From: Methanosphaerula subterraneus
GTDB taxonomy: Archaea; Halobacteriota; Methanomicrobia; Methanomicrobiales; Methanospirillaceae
DNA: 64,000 nt
NCBI RefSeq assembly: GCF_052055875.1
Contig: NZ_CP170508.1
Location: forward strand, 2,108,001-2,172,000
Direction: 5' to 3'
Within the stretch, counting starts at the first letter, position 1. Each line of letters opens with the position of its first letter. Made by a program: the position numbers and the translations under genes. Below are positions 32,045 through 40,125 of the stretch, one piece after another. A model generated the notes under the pieces. That model had not been told where the DNA came from. It searched no databases and saw nothing but the letters and a program-made list of their open reading frames with translations.

Positions 32045-34022
32045 ATCTGGCCGGAGCAGTCAACGCATCCCAGGCCTCCTCTTCGTCAGGGGTCAGTTCT
32101 CTGCCGGTCAGGCGCCGCAGTTCGGCAGCGATCAGCCGGCGTGCCTCTGCGGCCCGTCTCTCGGCGGTGATCTCCACCATCACCAGCAGCAGTTCCCGAT
32201 CAGCCATCCCCGATGCCTGGCAGTACAGGTCGTGATGACCGTCCGGTCTCTGCAGCCGGCACTCGATCCCGGCCTCCCCTGAGACCTGGCCGATCCTGGC
32301 GTTTTCCAGAAAAGTTCTGGTTCTGCCCAGGTCCGCCGGCTGCACCAGGTCGAGGATCGTCCCTTCTCTTCTACCGACGAGGGTGACGAAGGCCTGGTTG
32401 GCATGCAGGATCTCGTTCTCCTGGTTCAGCACCGCCGCCGGGAACGGTCCACGGGTGAAGAACGCCTGATAGGCTGCGAGTTCTCTTCCCTGTTCGTCGG
32501 TCCGCCGCCGCATGACGAGTGCCTGGTCCAGCGCCGCCAGCAGTTCCCTGGCTGTGTCTGTGTCGCCGTCGGTGTACGGTACCGGGCTGTTGGCGACCCC
32601 GGCGACGGCGATCAGCCGGTCATCCCTGACCAGCGGCACTCCGAGGTACCGCTGCAGCGGGAGGTGCCCTTTCGGGAGCTGCCCCTGGTAAGCATTGACG
32701 ATCACCGGCAGCCTGTCCCGGGCCGGAACTCCCCAGAGCCCCATATCCGCAATCGTCCAGGTGAACTCCCCGTCCTGGAGGGCACATCCTTTCATCACCC
32801 CCTCAGACCAGGCCGCGATCGAGAGGCGGGTGCCGGTCTGGTCCGGGAACGCGATGTACCCGATCGCAGAATCGGTCTGGGAGAGGAGCGCCGCCAGCAC
32901 CTCGCTGCAGAGTTCGCGTTTGGTCTTCCCCTCCTGCAGCAGCGAGACGAGCACGCTGTCTTTGACGGAGCGGCTCTGCAGCGACTTCCCCTCTCCCCGA
33001 AGGGCGGTGATCCCGGTGATCGAGGCGACCCCCCCGCTGATCGTCCAGTCCTCCTTCACCACCGGGGCGGTTCTGACCAGGTACACCTCCTCGCCGGCCG
33101 TCACCTCGGCCTCAGCCTCCCGGCCGGTCAGCGCCGCCCGGAAGAGCGGCTCGAACGGAGCGGCGAGGGTGTGGGGGAACCCTTCCCAAAGGGTTTTGCC
33201 GACCAGGTCAGCCGGCCCGACCAGTGTGGAGAGCGCTCTGCCCCCGGCTGCGGAGACGCGGAGGTCCTCATCGAAGAGGATCCCGGCGGTGGCCGGGAGG
33301 GTGTCGAGCAGCCGGCGCTCATTCTCTTCCTTTCCGGTCAGCCGGTCGAGGGCATGCCGCTCCGCTGTCCTGTCGGCGAGCCTGCAGATCGCGAGCCCCT
33401 CAGTGATCATTGCGAGCGAGTACCTGAGGTACAGCCGTCCGTCCCTTCCGGCGAACCAGTCTTCAGCCTCGTAGACCTGCTTCCTCTGCGGGAGCTCGCG
33501 CACGGTGGCGATCAGGTTGGGGTTCCCATTGCAGAACGAGGTGAAGGGACGCTGGAGCAGGTCCTCGAGCGGGTAGCCGAGGAGCGCTCCGGCCGCCGGG
33601 TTGGCATCGTGGAGGGCCCCGGTCTCGGGGTAGAAGAAGAGGATCGCCTCGCCTGAACGGTGGTAGACGGCCTGGTACCAGAGCCCGTACACCTCCGCCT
33701 CAAAGGAGGGGTAGGCGACGGCAGCGGCGGCCGCCACGATCATCACGGCCGCGACCCCGCCGCCGACGATCGCCGGCAGGTCGACACCGGAGAGAAGGAG
33801 CAGGAGGAGGTATGCGATGGCGAACCCACCGGCCACCGCCACCCCCCGCTTCTGGTACCGGTAGGCGAGCAGCACCGCCGGCAGCAGGAGCAGGAACGGG
33901 TGGAGTGGGGGAAGAACGCCGAAAACTGATGCGATCGTGATCAGCCAGGTGATCACGGTGAGTGAGGCCAGGAGGGCCGCGCCGGGATCGATCCCGGCGG
34001 GGAGGGAAAGGTTTGTGGTCAT
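31992..34022 (-). CDS. Membrane PAS/GAF signal protein without kinase domain
   Basis: 676 aa. Four or so membrane helices in residues 15-115, then PAS (about 120-215, ILFFYPETGALHDANPAAGALLGYP), a second PAS-like domain (about 230-335), a GAF domain (about 360-500, SIAAWSEGVMKGCAL) and a third PAS (about 515-635, AVLNQENEILHANQAFVTLVG), ending in a short helical tail. No HisKA/HATPase follows. It may relay a signal through another kinase. The 53-bp tail-to-tail overlap with the plus-strand gene is unusual. Confidence 0.82.
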   Translation of the reverse strand: MTTNLSLPAGIDPGAALLASLTVITWLITIASVFGVLPPLHPFLLLLPAVLLAYRYQKRGVAVAGGFAIAYLLLLLLSGVDLPAIVGGGVAAVMIVAAAAAVAYPSFEAEVYGLWYQAVYHRSGEAILFFYPETGALHDANPAAGALLGYPLEDLLQRPFTSFCNGNPNLIATVRELPQRKQVYEAEDWFAGRDGRLYLRYSLAMITEGLAICRLADRTAERHALDRLTGKEENERRLLDTLPATAGILFDEDLRVSAAGGRALSTLVGPADLVGKTLWEGFPHTLAAPFEPLFRAALTGREAEAEVTAGEEVYLVRTAPVVKEDWTISGGVASITGITALRGEGKSLQSRSVKDSVLVSLLQEGKTKRELCSEVLAALLSQTDSAIGYIAFPDQTGTRLSIAAWSEGVMKGCALQDGEFTWTIADMGLWGVPARDRLPVIVNAYQGQLPKGHLPLQRYLGVPLVRDDRLIAVAGVANSPVPYTDGDTDTARELLAALDQALVMRRRTDEQGRELAAYQAFFTRGPFPAAVLNQENEILHANQAFVTLVGRREGTILDLVQPADLGRTRTFLENARIGQVSGEAGIECRLQRPDGHHDLYCQASGMADRELLLVMVEITAERRAAEARRLIAAELRRLTGRELTPDEEEAWDALTAPARFNTFQDPDPDLLKRRAP

Positions 34023-34129
34023 GGATGCTCCGCTGTCCGAATTTAGGACGTCGTAAGAGCAGTGTGGGGTCTAAACCCCTAAAAACACGCCGGTCCTCGC
34101 CGCCTGACCAGCCCGATCCCGCTCGCGAT

Positions 34130-34435
34130 TCAGCGCTTTTCGGTCGCGTCCTCCTTCATCAGGTATTTTACGATCATGAAGATCACCAGAGCGATGATGA
34201 CGAACTCAAGCAGCACCCCGGCGAAGTCCCCGACCAGGAACTTCACCGGCCCCAGTTGGAGCACGGCCGTCTTCCAGTCCCCGCCAGGGAGGAGGGCCGC
34301 GATGATCGGCATGATCAGGTCATTGACCGCGGCGGTCACCACCTTGGTCGCGGTCACTCCCATGATGAAGGCGACGGCCAGTCCGATCACCTGGTACTTC
34401 TTTAAGAACGCGACGAACTCTTCTGCAAGACTCAT
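34130..34435 (-). CDS. mscL: Large-conductance mechanosensitive channel
   Basis: 101 aa from ATG 34435 (the open frame extends upstream to 34642 but MscL begins with a short amphipathic helix as here). EEFVAFLKKYQVIGLAVAFIMGVTATKVVTAAVNDLIMP is the MscL first helix and gate region, FLVGDFAGVLLEFVIIALVIFMIVKYL the second. A pressure-release valve in the membrane. The archaeal protein is shorter than E. coli MscL (136 aa). Confidence 0.9.
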   Translation of the reverse strand: MSLAEEFVAFLKKYQVIGLAVAFIMGVTATKVVTAAVNDLIMPIIAALLPGGDWKTAVLQLGPVKFLVGDFAGVLLEFVIIALVIFMIVKYLMKEDATEKR

Positions 34436-34684
34436 CTTATCCACCTCGTCAGTGCCATAAAGGTTCAGATGACACGGCCGGAATAATAATGTTCGCCCTG
34501 TTTGCTGTGGTGCATAACTCGAAAATACCCTCGTGTTGGAGAATAAGAGGTGCGGCGTGCTATCGCCCATTCCGGTCAGAGAGCAGGCGATGGGGGGATG
34601 ATGCACCCACCGTATACGACTCGGCAGGGACTGCGCGGCCACCTTGCCGGGGTGATGGTGGTCAAAAAGGATCCGGGGGGCCGA

Positions 34685-35548
34685 TCAGGCCGATGTCCCT
34701 ACGGTCCTCTGGATGGGCTGTCGGTTGTAGAAATGGATGAAGGCGAAGGTTCCTGCCCCGCTGGTGGAGTGAACGAGAACCGTATATCTCCCGGGTTTTA
34801 TCGTGGAGACGGCCCAGATGTAGTTAAGATTGTTCTCTGTGCTGTACGGGGCCGTGGCAGAGGTGACGACACTGCCGGTGGTGGGGTCGTAGACATAGAG
34901 TTCGAAGTTGTTCGCCTGGTTGTATACGAGGGCCAGGATGTCATAATCGTCGGTGCTCGTGACGTCCATGTTGAAAGCCTGCCAGGCTCCTGACTCCATC
35001 GACCCGATCTTATACGAATACCCGGGGTCGAGGTACGAGGTCGCGGTGGTGGTGGTTGGGGTTGTTGTGGTGGTCTGGGTCCCGACCTTCACCAGGCCGT
35101 CCACTGCGGTCGCCGTGCTGGTGAGGTCAGCGCCCGATAGGTCTATGACATCGTCGACTGTGATCTCGATCGGGGAGTTGTCGGGCTTGAGGACCTTGAA
35201 CTTGATATGGGCCAGCGCCACATCGCCTGTTGCGATACCCTTGGTGTGATCACCGATATTGATGGTCAACAGGTGGGTGCCGATCGGTTCCGCCACCTTG
35301 GTATTTCCTGCTGTAAAGGTGGTGCCCTCATACTGGAGAACTCCGTTGCTCCAATTCAGGGTCAACGCAATGTCGCTGATGAGCGGATTCAGGTTGTTGT
35401 TGGCATAGAGCGTTGCATCCACCGTGTCACCCACAGAAGCGTTTGAGATTTCAGGGATGTGGAATTTCACCATCCCTGATGCACCTGCCGATGAGACGCA
35501 GATGAGGGTGAAGAGCACGAGTGCTGTGATCGCCTTCAGGAATTTCAT
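34685..35548 (-). CDS. Secreted cohesin-like protein with C-terminal PPC-like module
   Basis: 287 aa. Signal peptide 1-23. Residues about 26-155 resemble a cohesin domain (FHIPEISNASVGDTVDATLYANN, IALTLNWSNGVLQYEGTTF, VALAHIKFKVLKPDNSPIEIT). A Thr-rich linker (TTTTTPTTTTAT) follows, then a module of about 95 residues (GAWQAFNMDVTSTDDYDIL, FELYVYDPTTGSV, YIWAVSTIKPGRYTVLVHS) that looks like a bacterial pre-peptidase (PPC) fold. The same module opens the next gene. Probably a cell-surface or binding protein. Confidence 0.75.
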   Translation of the reverse strand: MKFLKAITALVLFTLICVSSAGASGMVKFHIPEISNASVGDTVDATLYANNNLNPLISDIALTLNWSNGVLQYEGTTFTAGNTKVAEPIGTHLLTINIGDHTKGIATGDVALAHIKFKVLKPDNSPIEITVDDVIDLSGADLTSTATAVDGLVKVGTQTTTTTPTTTTATSYLDPGYSYKIGSMESGAWQAFNMDVTSTDDYDILALVYNQANNFELYVYDPTTGSVVTSATAPYSTENNLNYIWAVSTIKPGRYTVLVHSTSGAGTFAFIHFYNRQPIQRTVGTSA

Positions 35549-35570
35549 GATGGGCTATCTCTGGTTCAGG

Positions 35571-35582
35571 ATATAATACTTA
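35571..35582 (-). promoter_or_regulatory. TATA box of the cohesin-like gene
   Basis: Minus-strand AGTATTATAT lies 23-34 bp from the ATG at 35548, so the transcript is probably leaderless or nearly so. Confidence 0.45.
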
Positions 35583-35669
35583 TCGTTCCATCTCTCATGA
35601 CTGGTGCGTATCGGATCCCCCCGGCCCTCCCCGACCGTGCCCGGAGAGACGAGGGTGCGATCCACGAAA

Positions 35670-36644
35670 TTATCGAACCTCTCTGAGATACATCTCCAGG
35701 CTGTAGGCGGGGGTATCCATCGACAGGGAGAGGACAGCACCGGTCTGTCCGTCGAGAACGACCCTGGAGGATGAATCGGTATCAGAGATCGACCCCTGGA
35801 GGACCACCGCATTGTTTGTGGCGAACTCCCTGGTGGATAACGGGTTGCCCGCATATGTTGCCCCGCGTTCAGTGACACGGTAGGGTGACTGGAAGACACT
35901 GGCGGGGTTGTCGGGTGGGGCATAGAGGGCCTGGACGAAGCCATCTTTATGAGCGGGAAGTGCGAGCTGGGAATTCAGATCTGCTCCATCTGCAGGATAC
36001 ACACAATGAGCATTCTGCTTCACCGAGTACCTTGCTCCCTGTACTCCGGTGATCGTACTGGTGACCACATACTGGGCCGCGTTTTCTGGTTCCCCATTTA
36101 TTTCAGATCCATATCGCAGGTCATAGACCAGAACCCTGCCCTGTGCGATCAGATCGGAGGCACTGTCGATGGATACGCTGCTGACGGACGGCTGCGGGGT
36201 GACGGTGACGGTCGGAGGTGCCTGCGTTGCGGTCTGGGTCTGCGTACTCCTGTTGAAGTGAAGGAATACAAAATAACCGGATCCCCTGTTTGCGTGGACC
36301 CCGACGGTGTACCTCCCTGGATTGAGTGTCGATACGGCCCATATGAAATTGAGGCCGTTCTCCGAGCTGTATGGCTCGGTAGCCTGGGTGATGATCGAGC
36401 CTGAGATGGGATCATAGACGTAGAGATCGAAGTCGTTTGCTTCACTGTACGCCAGCGCCAGGATATTGAAGTCATCACCGCTCGTCACATTGATGGTGGC
36501 ACTCTGCCACGCTCCAGCTTCGACATAGTTCAGAACCCCTTCATATCCCGGACCGGAAAACGATTCGATCGCTGCCGTTGCCGGCTGTGCTCCCAGGATA
36601 AGCGCGATGAAAAGCAATAGCACAATATAAATCTTTTTATTCAT
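35670..36644 (-). CDS. Secreted protein with N-terminal PPC-like module
   Basis: 324 aa. Signal peptide 1-24 (ending QPATA). Residues about 38-132 repeat the PPC-like module of its neighbour: GAWQSATINVTSGDDFNIL, FDLYVYDPISGSI, FIWAVSTLNPGRYTVGVHA. A Thr/Gln/Pro-rich linker follows, and the C-terminal half (about 155-324) has an unrecognised domain with a single cysteine and a closing GAVLSLSMDTPAYSLEMYL. Extracellular. Its TATA box is at 36671-36680. Confidence 0.7.
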   Translation of the reverse strand: MNKKIYIVLLLFIALILGAQPATAAIESFSGPGYEGVLNYVEAGAWQSATINVTSGDDFNILALAYSEANDFDLYVYDPISGSIITQATEPYSSENGLNFIWAVSTLNPGRYTVGVHANRGSGYFVFLHFNRSTQTQTATQAPPTVTVTPQPSVSSVSIDSASDLIAQGRVLVYDLRYGSEINGEPENAAQYVVTSTITGVQGARYSVKQNAHCVYPADGADLNSQLALPAHKDGFVQALYAPPDNPASVFQSPYRVTERGATYAGNPLSTREFATNNAVVLQGSISDTDSSSRVVLDGQTGAVLSLSMDTPAYSLEMYLREVR

Positions 36645-36668
36645 GGTCGTATCCGGGAATTAACAAAA

Positions 36669-36682
36669 TACTATTTATAGTT
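36669..36682 (-). promoter_or_regulatory. TATA box of the secreted PPC gene
   Basis: Minus-strand AACTATAAATAGT, about 30 bp before the ATG at 36644, in a markedly AT-rich stretch; near-leaderless transcript expected. Confidence 0.5.
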
Positions 36683-36840
36683 TTCTAAAAATCCGCTATA
36701 AATCGCATATCGTGTGTATCAGTCTGAGCATCATCGGAAGGAGGCCGGGTCCTCCATGTCCCGATAAGATGCCGGGATATCATCCCCCTCAGCACCCCCT
36801 GTCGACAGACCTTAATCCCGGTTCTGTCATACCCTATGCT

Positions 36841-37134
36841 ATGAGTTCGCAGGAGATCTCAGTGAACATGCCCCCGGACCTCGATCCGGTCTACAGCAAT
36901 ATGATCCAGATCGCCTTCAAAGAGGACGAGTTCACGTTCCTCTTCCTCCACCAGATCCCCGGCACCAACCAGGCCCGGGCGAAGGCGATCGTCACCATCT
37001 CCCCCCGGCATGCCAAGAGCCTGCTGGCCGTGCTCGGCAAGTCGATGCAGGAGTACGAGGAGAAGTTCGGACAGATCGACCCGCCCAAGGACCAGAAGGG
37101 CGGCCCGGTCACCACGCTGCGGGGATACTCGTAG
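36841..37134 (+). CDS. DUF3467 family protein
   Basis: 97 aa from ATG 36841. YSNMIQIAFKEDEFTFLFLHQIPG and AIVTISPRHAKSLLAVLGKSMQEYEEKFG are the DUF3467 pattern. Function unknown. It abuts aroD (stop at 37134, aroD GTG at 37135), so the two are cotranscribed. Confidence 0.85.
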   Translation: MSSQEISVNMPPDLDPVYSNMIQIAFKEDEFTFLFLHQIPGTNQARAKAIVTISPRHAKSLLAVLGKSMQEYEEKFGQIDPPKDQKGGPVTTLRGYS

Positions 37135-37767
37135 GTGGCGTCGATCGTCGTCTCGGTCACCAGGAAGGAGGACCTGGCGCCGGCCGCGGCCTCGGGGGCC
37201 GACCTCGTCGAGGTCAGGCTGGACCTCTTCCCGACCTGCGACCTGCAGGGCCTCCCCGACCTGCTCAGAGCAGTACCTCTTCCGCTGATCATCACGGTCA
37301 GGAGCAGCAGCGAGGGCGGGCAGTTCACCGGCGGGCCGGAGGAGTGGCTCGCCCTGGTCACGCCGTACCTGCCGGTGGCCCGGTACGTGGACATCGAGCA
37401 GCAGTTCTCATCCTGCGCCCCGGCGGTCAGGGCGGCCGGTGTCGAAGTGATCGCTTCGTTCCATACGCCGGCGATCCTGAAAACAGAAGAACTGGTCGCC
37501 ATCGAAGCCCGGCTGCGGGCCTTCGGCGATCTCCCGAAGATCGTTACGGGCATCGGGACCCGGGACGACCTGCTGACTCTTCTCCAGTTCACCAGCAGCA
37601 GGACCGCCCCGGTCTGCACCAGCATCATGGGGGACCGCTGCCGGTTCGGACGGGGGCTCCTCCCCCTCTTCGGGTCGACGCTGGTCTACTGTTATATCAC
37701 CACCCCGGCCTCGGCCGGGCAGTACCCGGTCGGCGAGATGAGGACGATCCTCTCGCTGCTCAGCTGA
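37135..37767 (+). CDS. aroD: 3-dehydroquinate dehydratase, type I
   Basis: 210 aa from GTG 37135. GADLVEVRLDLFP at the start, ITVRSSSEGGQFTG (conserved Arg), EVIASFHTPAI (catalytic-His strand) and the C-terminal FGSTLVYCYI and ASAGQYPVGEM, where the Schiff-base lysine should precede (FTSSRTAPVCTSIMG is the strand near it). Third step of the shikimate pathway: 3-dehydroquinate to 3-dehydroshikimate. The 3' end overlaps aroC on the other strand by eight bases, closing a pathway cluster. The usual Schiff-base Lys is not obvious and deserves an alignment. Confidence 0.85.
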   Translation: MASIVVSVTRKEDLAPAAASGADLVEVRLDLFPTCDLQGLPDLLRAVPLPLIITVRSSSEGGQFTGGPEEWLALVTPYLPVARYVDIEQQFSSCAPAVRAAGVEVIASFHTPAILKTEELVAIEARLRAFGDLPKIVTGIGTRDDLLTLLQFTSSRTAPVCTSIMGDRCRFGRGLLPLFGSTLVYCYITTPASAGQYPVGEMRTILSLLS

Positions 37768-38755
37768 CCCGGTACTTCTGCTGCTCGAGGAGGGCGTCGA
37801 CCAGCACCAGGGCGAGCATCGCCTCGGCGACGACCACAATCCTGGGGACGATCGAGGGGTCGTGCCGCCCCTGCACGCTGATCTCGACAGGCCGGCCGTC
37901 CCGATCGATCGTCTGCTGTACTTTGCTGATCGAGGGGGTCGGCTTGACCGCAATCCGAACGACGATCGGTTCGCCGGTGGAGATCCCGCCGAGGATCCCG
38001 CCGGCATGGTTGGAGCAGTAGCGGCCGTCCCCGCCGATCTGGTCGTTGTTCTCAGAGCCGAAGAGTCCGGCGGCGTCGAACCCTTCGCCGATCTCCACCC
38101 CCTTCACCGCCCCGATCCCCATCATCGCGGCTGCAATACCGGCATCGAGCCGGCCGAAGACCGGGTCGCCGAGCCCTTTCTGGCAGCCGGTGGCCGTGAT
38201 CCCGACGATCCCGCCGACCGAGTCGCCGGCGGCCCGGGCACCGAGGATCTCTTCTCTGATCGCCTCTTCCCCGGTCACGCCGTGGACCGAGAGGATCTCC
38301 CCTCTGATGTTGACCCCGTAGCCGGCCAGCACCTTGACGGCCACCGCTCCGGCAGCCACCCGGGCGAGGGTCTCCCGGCCTGAAGACCGGCCGCCGCCCC
38401 GGTGGTCGCGGATCCCGTACTTCTCCTCATAGGCCCGATCCGCATGCCCGGGGCGGTAGACCGACCTGAGTTGCTCGTAGTCCTTCGACTGCATCCCCTC
38501 ATTCCTGACCATCAGGGCTATCGGGGTGCCGGTGGTCTGCCCCTCAAAGACTCCGGAGAGGATCTCGACCCGGTCCAGCTCCTGCCGGGGGGACTCGAGC
38601 GGGCTCTTCCCCGGCCTCCTCCGGTCGAGCATCGGCTGGATGTCCGCTTCAGAGAGCGGCAGCCGCGGCGGGCAACCGTCGATCACCGCTCCGACGGCCG
38701 GGCCGTGGCTCTCCCCGAAGGTGGTGACCCGGAAGTTCCTGCCATGGGTGTTCAT
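37760..38755 (-). CDS. aroC: Chorismate synthase
   Basis: 331 aa. RVTTFGESHGPAVGAVIDGCP, RRRPGKSPLESPRQE, YRPGHADRAYEEKYGIRDHRGGGRSSGRETLAR and RHDPSIVPRIVVVAEAM are signature stretches of AroC. Removes phosphate from EPSP with reduced flavin, giving chorismate. Last gene of the minus-strand cluster; overlaps the upstream fusion gene by four bases. Confidence 0.95.
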   Translation of the reverse strand: MNTHGRNFRVTTFGESHGPAVGAVIDGCPPRLPLSEADIQPMLDRRRPGKSPLESPRQELDRVEILSGVFEGQTTGTPIALMVRNEGMQSKDYEQLRSVYRPGHADRAYEEKYGIRDHRGGGRSSGRETLARVAAGAVAVKVLAGYGVNIRGEILSVHGVTGEEAIREEILGARAAGDSVGGIVGITATGCQKGLGDPVFGRLDAGIAAAMMGIGAVKGVEIGEGFDAAGLFGSENNDQIGGDGRYCSNHAGGILGGISTGEPIVVRIAVKPTPSISKVQQTIDRDGRPVEISVQGRHDPSIVPRIVVVAEAMLALVLVDALLEQQKYRVS

Positions 38756-40125
38756 TCGATCACCTCCCTGACCAGGTCCGGACTGACCCGGATCCCGGTG
38801 AAGTGCTCGAACTGGGCGCAGGCCTGGTGAACGAACATCTCCGTCCCCGGGATGACCCGGGCCCCGGCCGCCTCAGCCTCCACCAGCAGAGGGGTCATCC
38901 TCGGGGTGTAGACCAGGTCGAAGACGGTCATCCCCTCGTCCAGGTCAGCCCTGGTCAGCAGGGTCCCGGTGTCCGGATGCATCCCGACCGGGGTGGCGTG
39001 GACGACGACCTCCGGCGCGAGATCCCTGAACACGGAGAGGGGCGCGGTGCTGCACCCGCACCGGTCTGCAAGGGCTCTCCCCCGCTCTTCGGTCCGGTTC
39101 AGGATCGTCAGGTCCATCCCGAGATGCTTCAGGGCGTACGCGGCCGCGGCCGCCGCCCCGCCGGCCCCTATCAGCACGGCCTTCTCTCCCCGGTGCTGCT
39201 GCAGGGGTGCGCTGACCCCGAGCCAGTCGGTGTTGAACCCGGCGAGGTCGTCCCCGCACCTGACCACGGTGTTGACAGCCCCGATCGCCGTTGCGTCCGG
39301 GTCGACCGTATCGAGCAGGGGGATCACCTGCTCCTTGAACGGGATCGTCACCGAGAGGCCCCGGAGCCTGCCGGCCCGGAAGGCCCCGACGATCTCTGCG
39401 ATCGAGGGCCACTCGATCCGGGTGTAGCGGTAGTCCAGGTTGAACCGGGCGAAGAGAGCCGCATACATCTGCGGACTGATCGAGTGGGAGGCTGGGAAGC
39501 CGGCGATCCCGCAGAGGCCGAGTTCCGGATCGCTCTTCAGGTCTGCGGCGAGCGCCTCCCGCTCCCGTTCGGCCGGGTTGGCCTGGAGGAGGAACGAGAG
39601 GGCACCCGCCCGGGGCTCGGTCCTCCAGGTCTCGTTGAGCAGCGCCCGGACTTCCAGCGCCACTGTCCCCGGCTCCTTGCCGGTGGTGTCAACGCAGATA
39701 TCGGCCGCCGCCCGGTACAGGTCCCGCCTGGCCGCCGCCACCGTCCGGATCTCGTCCACGAGCGGTTTCCCGGTCAGGGGCGGGCGGTCGGAGGTGCAGG
39801 TCCGCCGGTACATCGTCTCGAGATCGGCGGTCAGCAGCACCATTCTGGACCCTCGCCTGAGGGCGACCAGGTTCCGCTGGCTGAGGAGGACCCCGCCGCC
39901 GGTGCTGATCACCGCCTGGCCGGCCGGCAGTCCGGCGACCACCTGCTCTTCACGCCTCCGGAACCCCTCCTCCCCTTCGGCGGCGAAGATCTCCGGGATC
40001 GCCATGCCCGCCTCCTGCTCGATCCGTTCGTCGGTGTCGATCAGGGGGAGGTGGTAGAGGTCGGCGAGGGCCGCCCCGACCAGGGTCTTGCCGGTGCCCC
40101 GAAGGCCGGTCAGTACGATCCTCAT
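38752..40125 (-). CDS. aroE: Fused shikimate kinase-shikimate dehydrogenase
   Basis: 457 aa. Residues 1-165 are a bacterial-type P-loop shikimate kinase: GLRGTGKT (7-14), LPLIDTDERIEQEAG, STGGGVLL, and RPPLTG. Residues about 186-457 are shikimate dehydrogenase: CGIAGFPASHSISPQM, TIPFKE (catalytic Lys), AVNTVVRC, GFNTDWLG (Asp), VLIGAGGAAAAAAYAL (NADP site). It thus joins steps 4 and 5. Many archaea use a GHMP-type shikimate kinase instead, so the N-terminal domain is of interest. Overlaps its neighbours by four bases on each side. Confidence 0.93.
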   Translation of the reverse strand: MRIVLTGLRGTGKTLVGAALADLYHLPLIDTDERIEQEAGMAIPEIFAAEGEEGFRRREEQVVAGLPAGQAVISTGGGVLLSQRNLVALRRGSRMVLLTADLETMYRRTCTSDRPPLTGKPLVDEIRTVAAARRDLYRAAADICVDTTGKEPGTVALEVRALLNETWRTEPRAGALSFLLQANPAEREREALAADLKSDPELGLCGIAGFPASHSISPQMYAALFARFNLDYRYTRIEWPSIAEIVGAFRAGRLRGLSVTIPFKEQVIPLLDTVDPDATAIGAVNTVVRCGDDLAGFNTDWLGVSAPLQQHRGEKAVLIGAGGAAAAAAYALKHLGMDLTILNRTEERGRALADRCGCSTAPLSVFRDLAPEVVVHATPVGMHPDTGTLLTRADLDEGMTVFDLVYTPRMTPLLVEAEAAGARVIPGTEMFVHQACAQFEHFTGIRVSPDLVREVIE

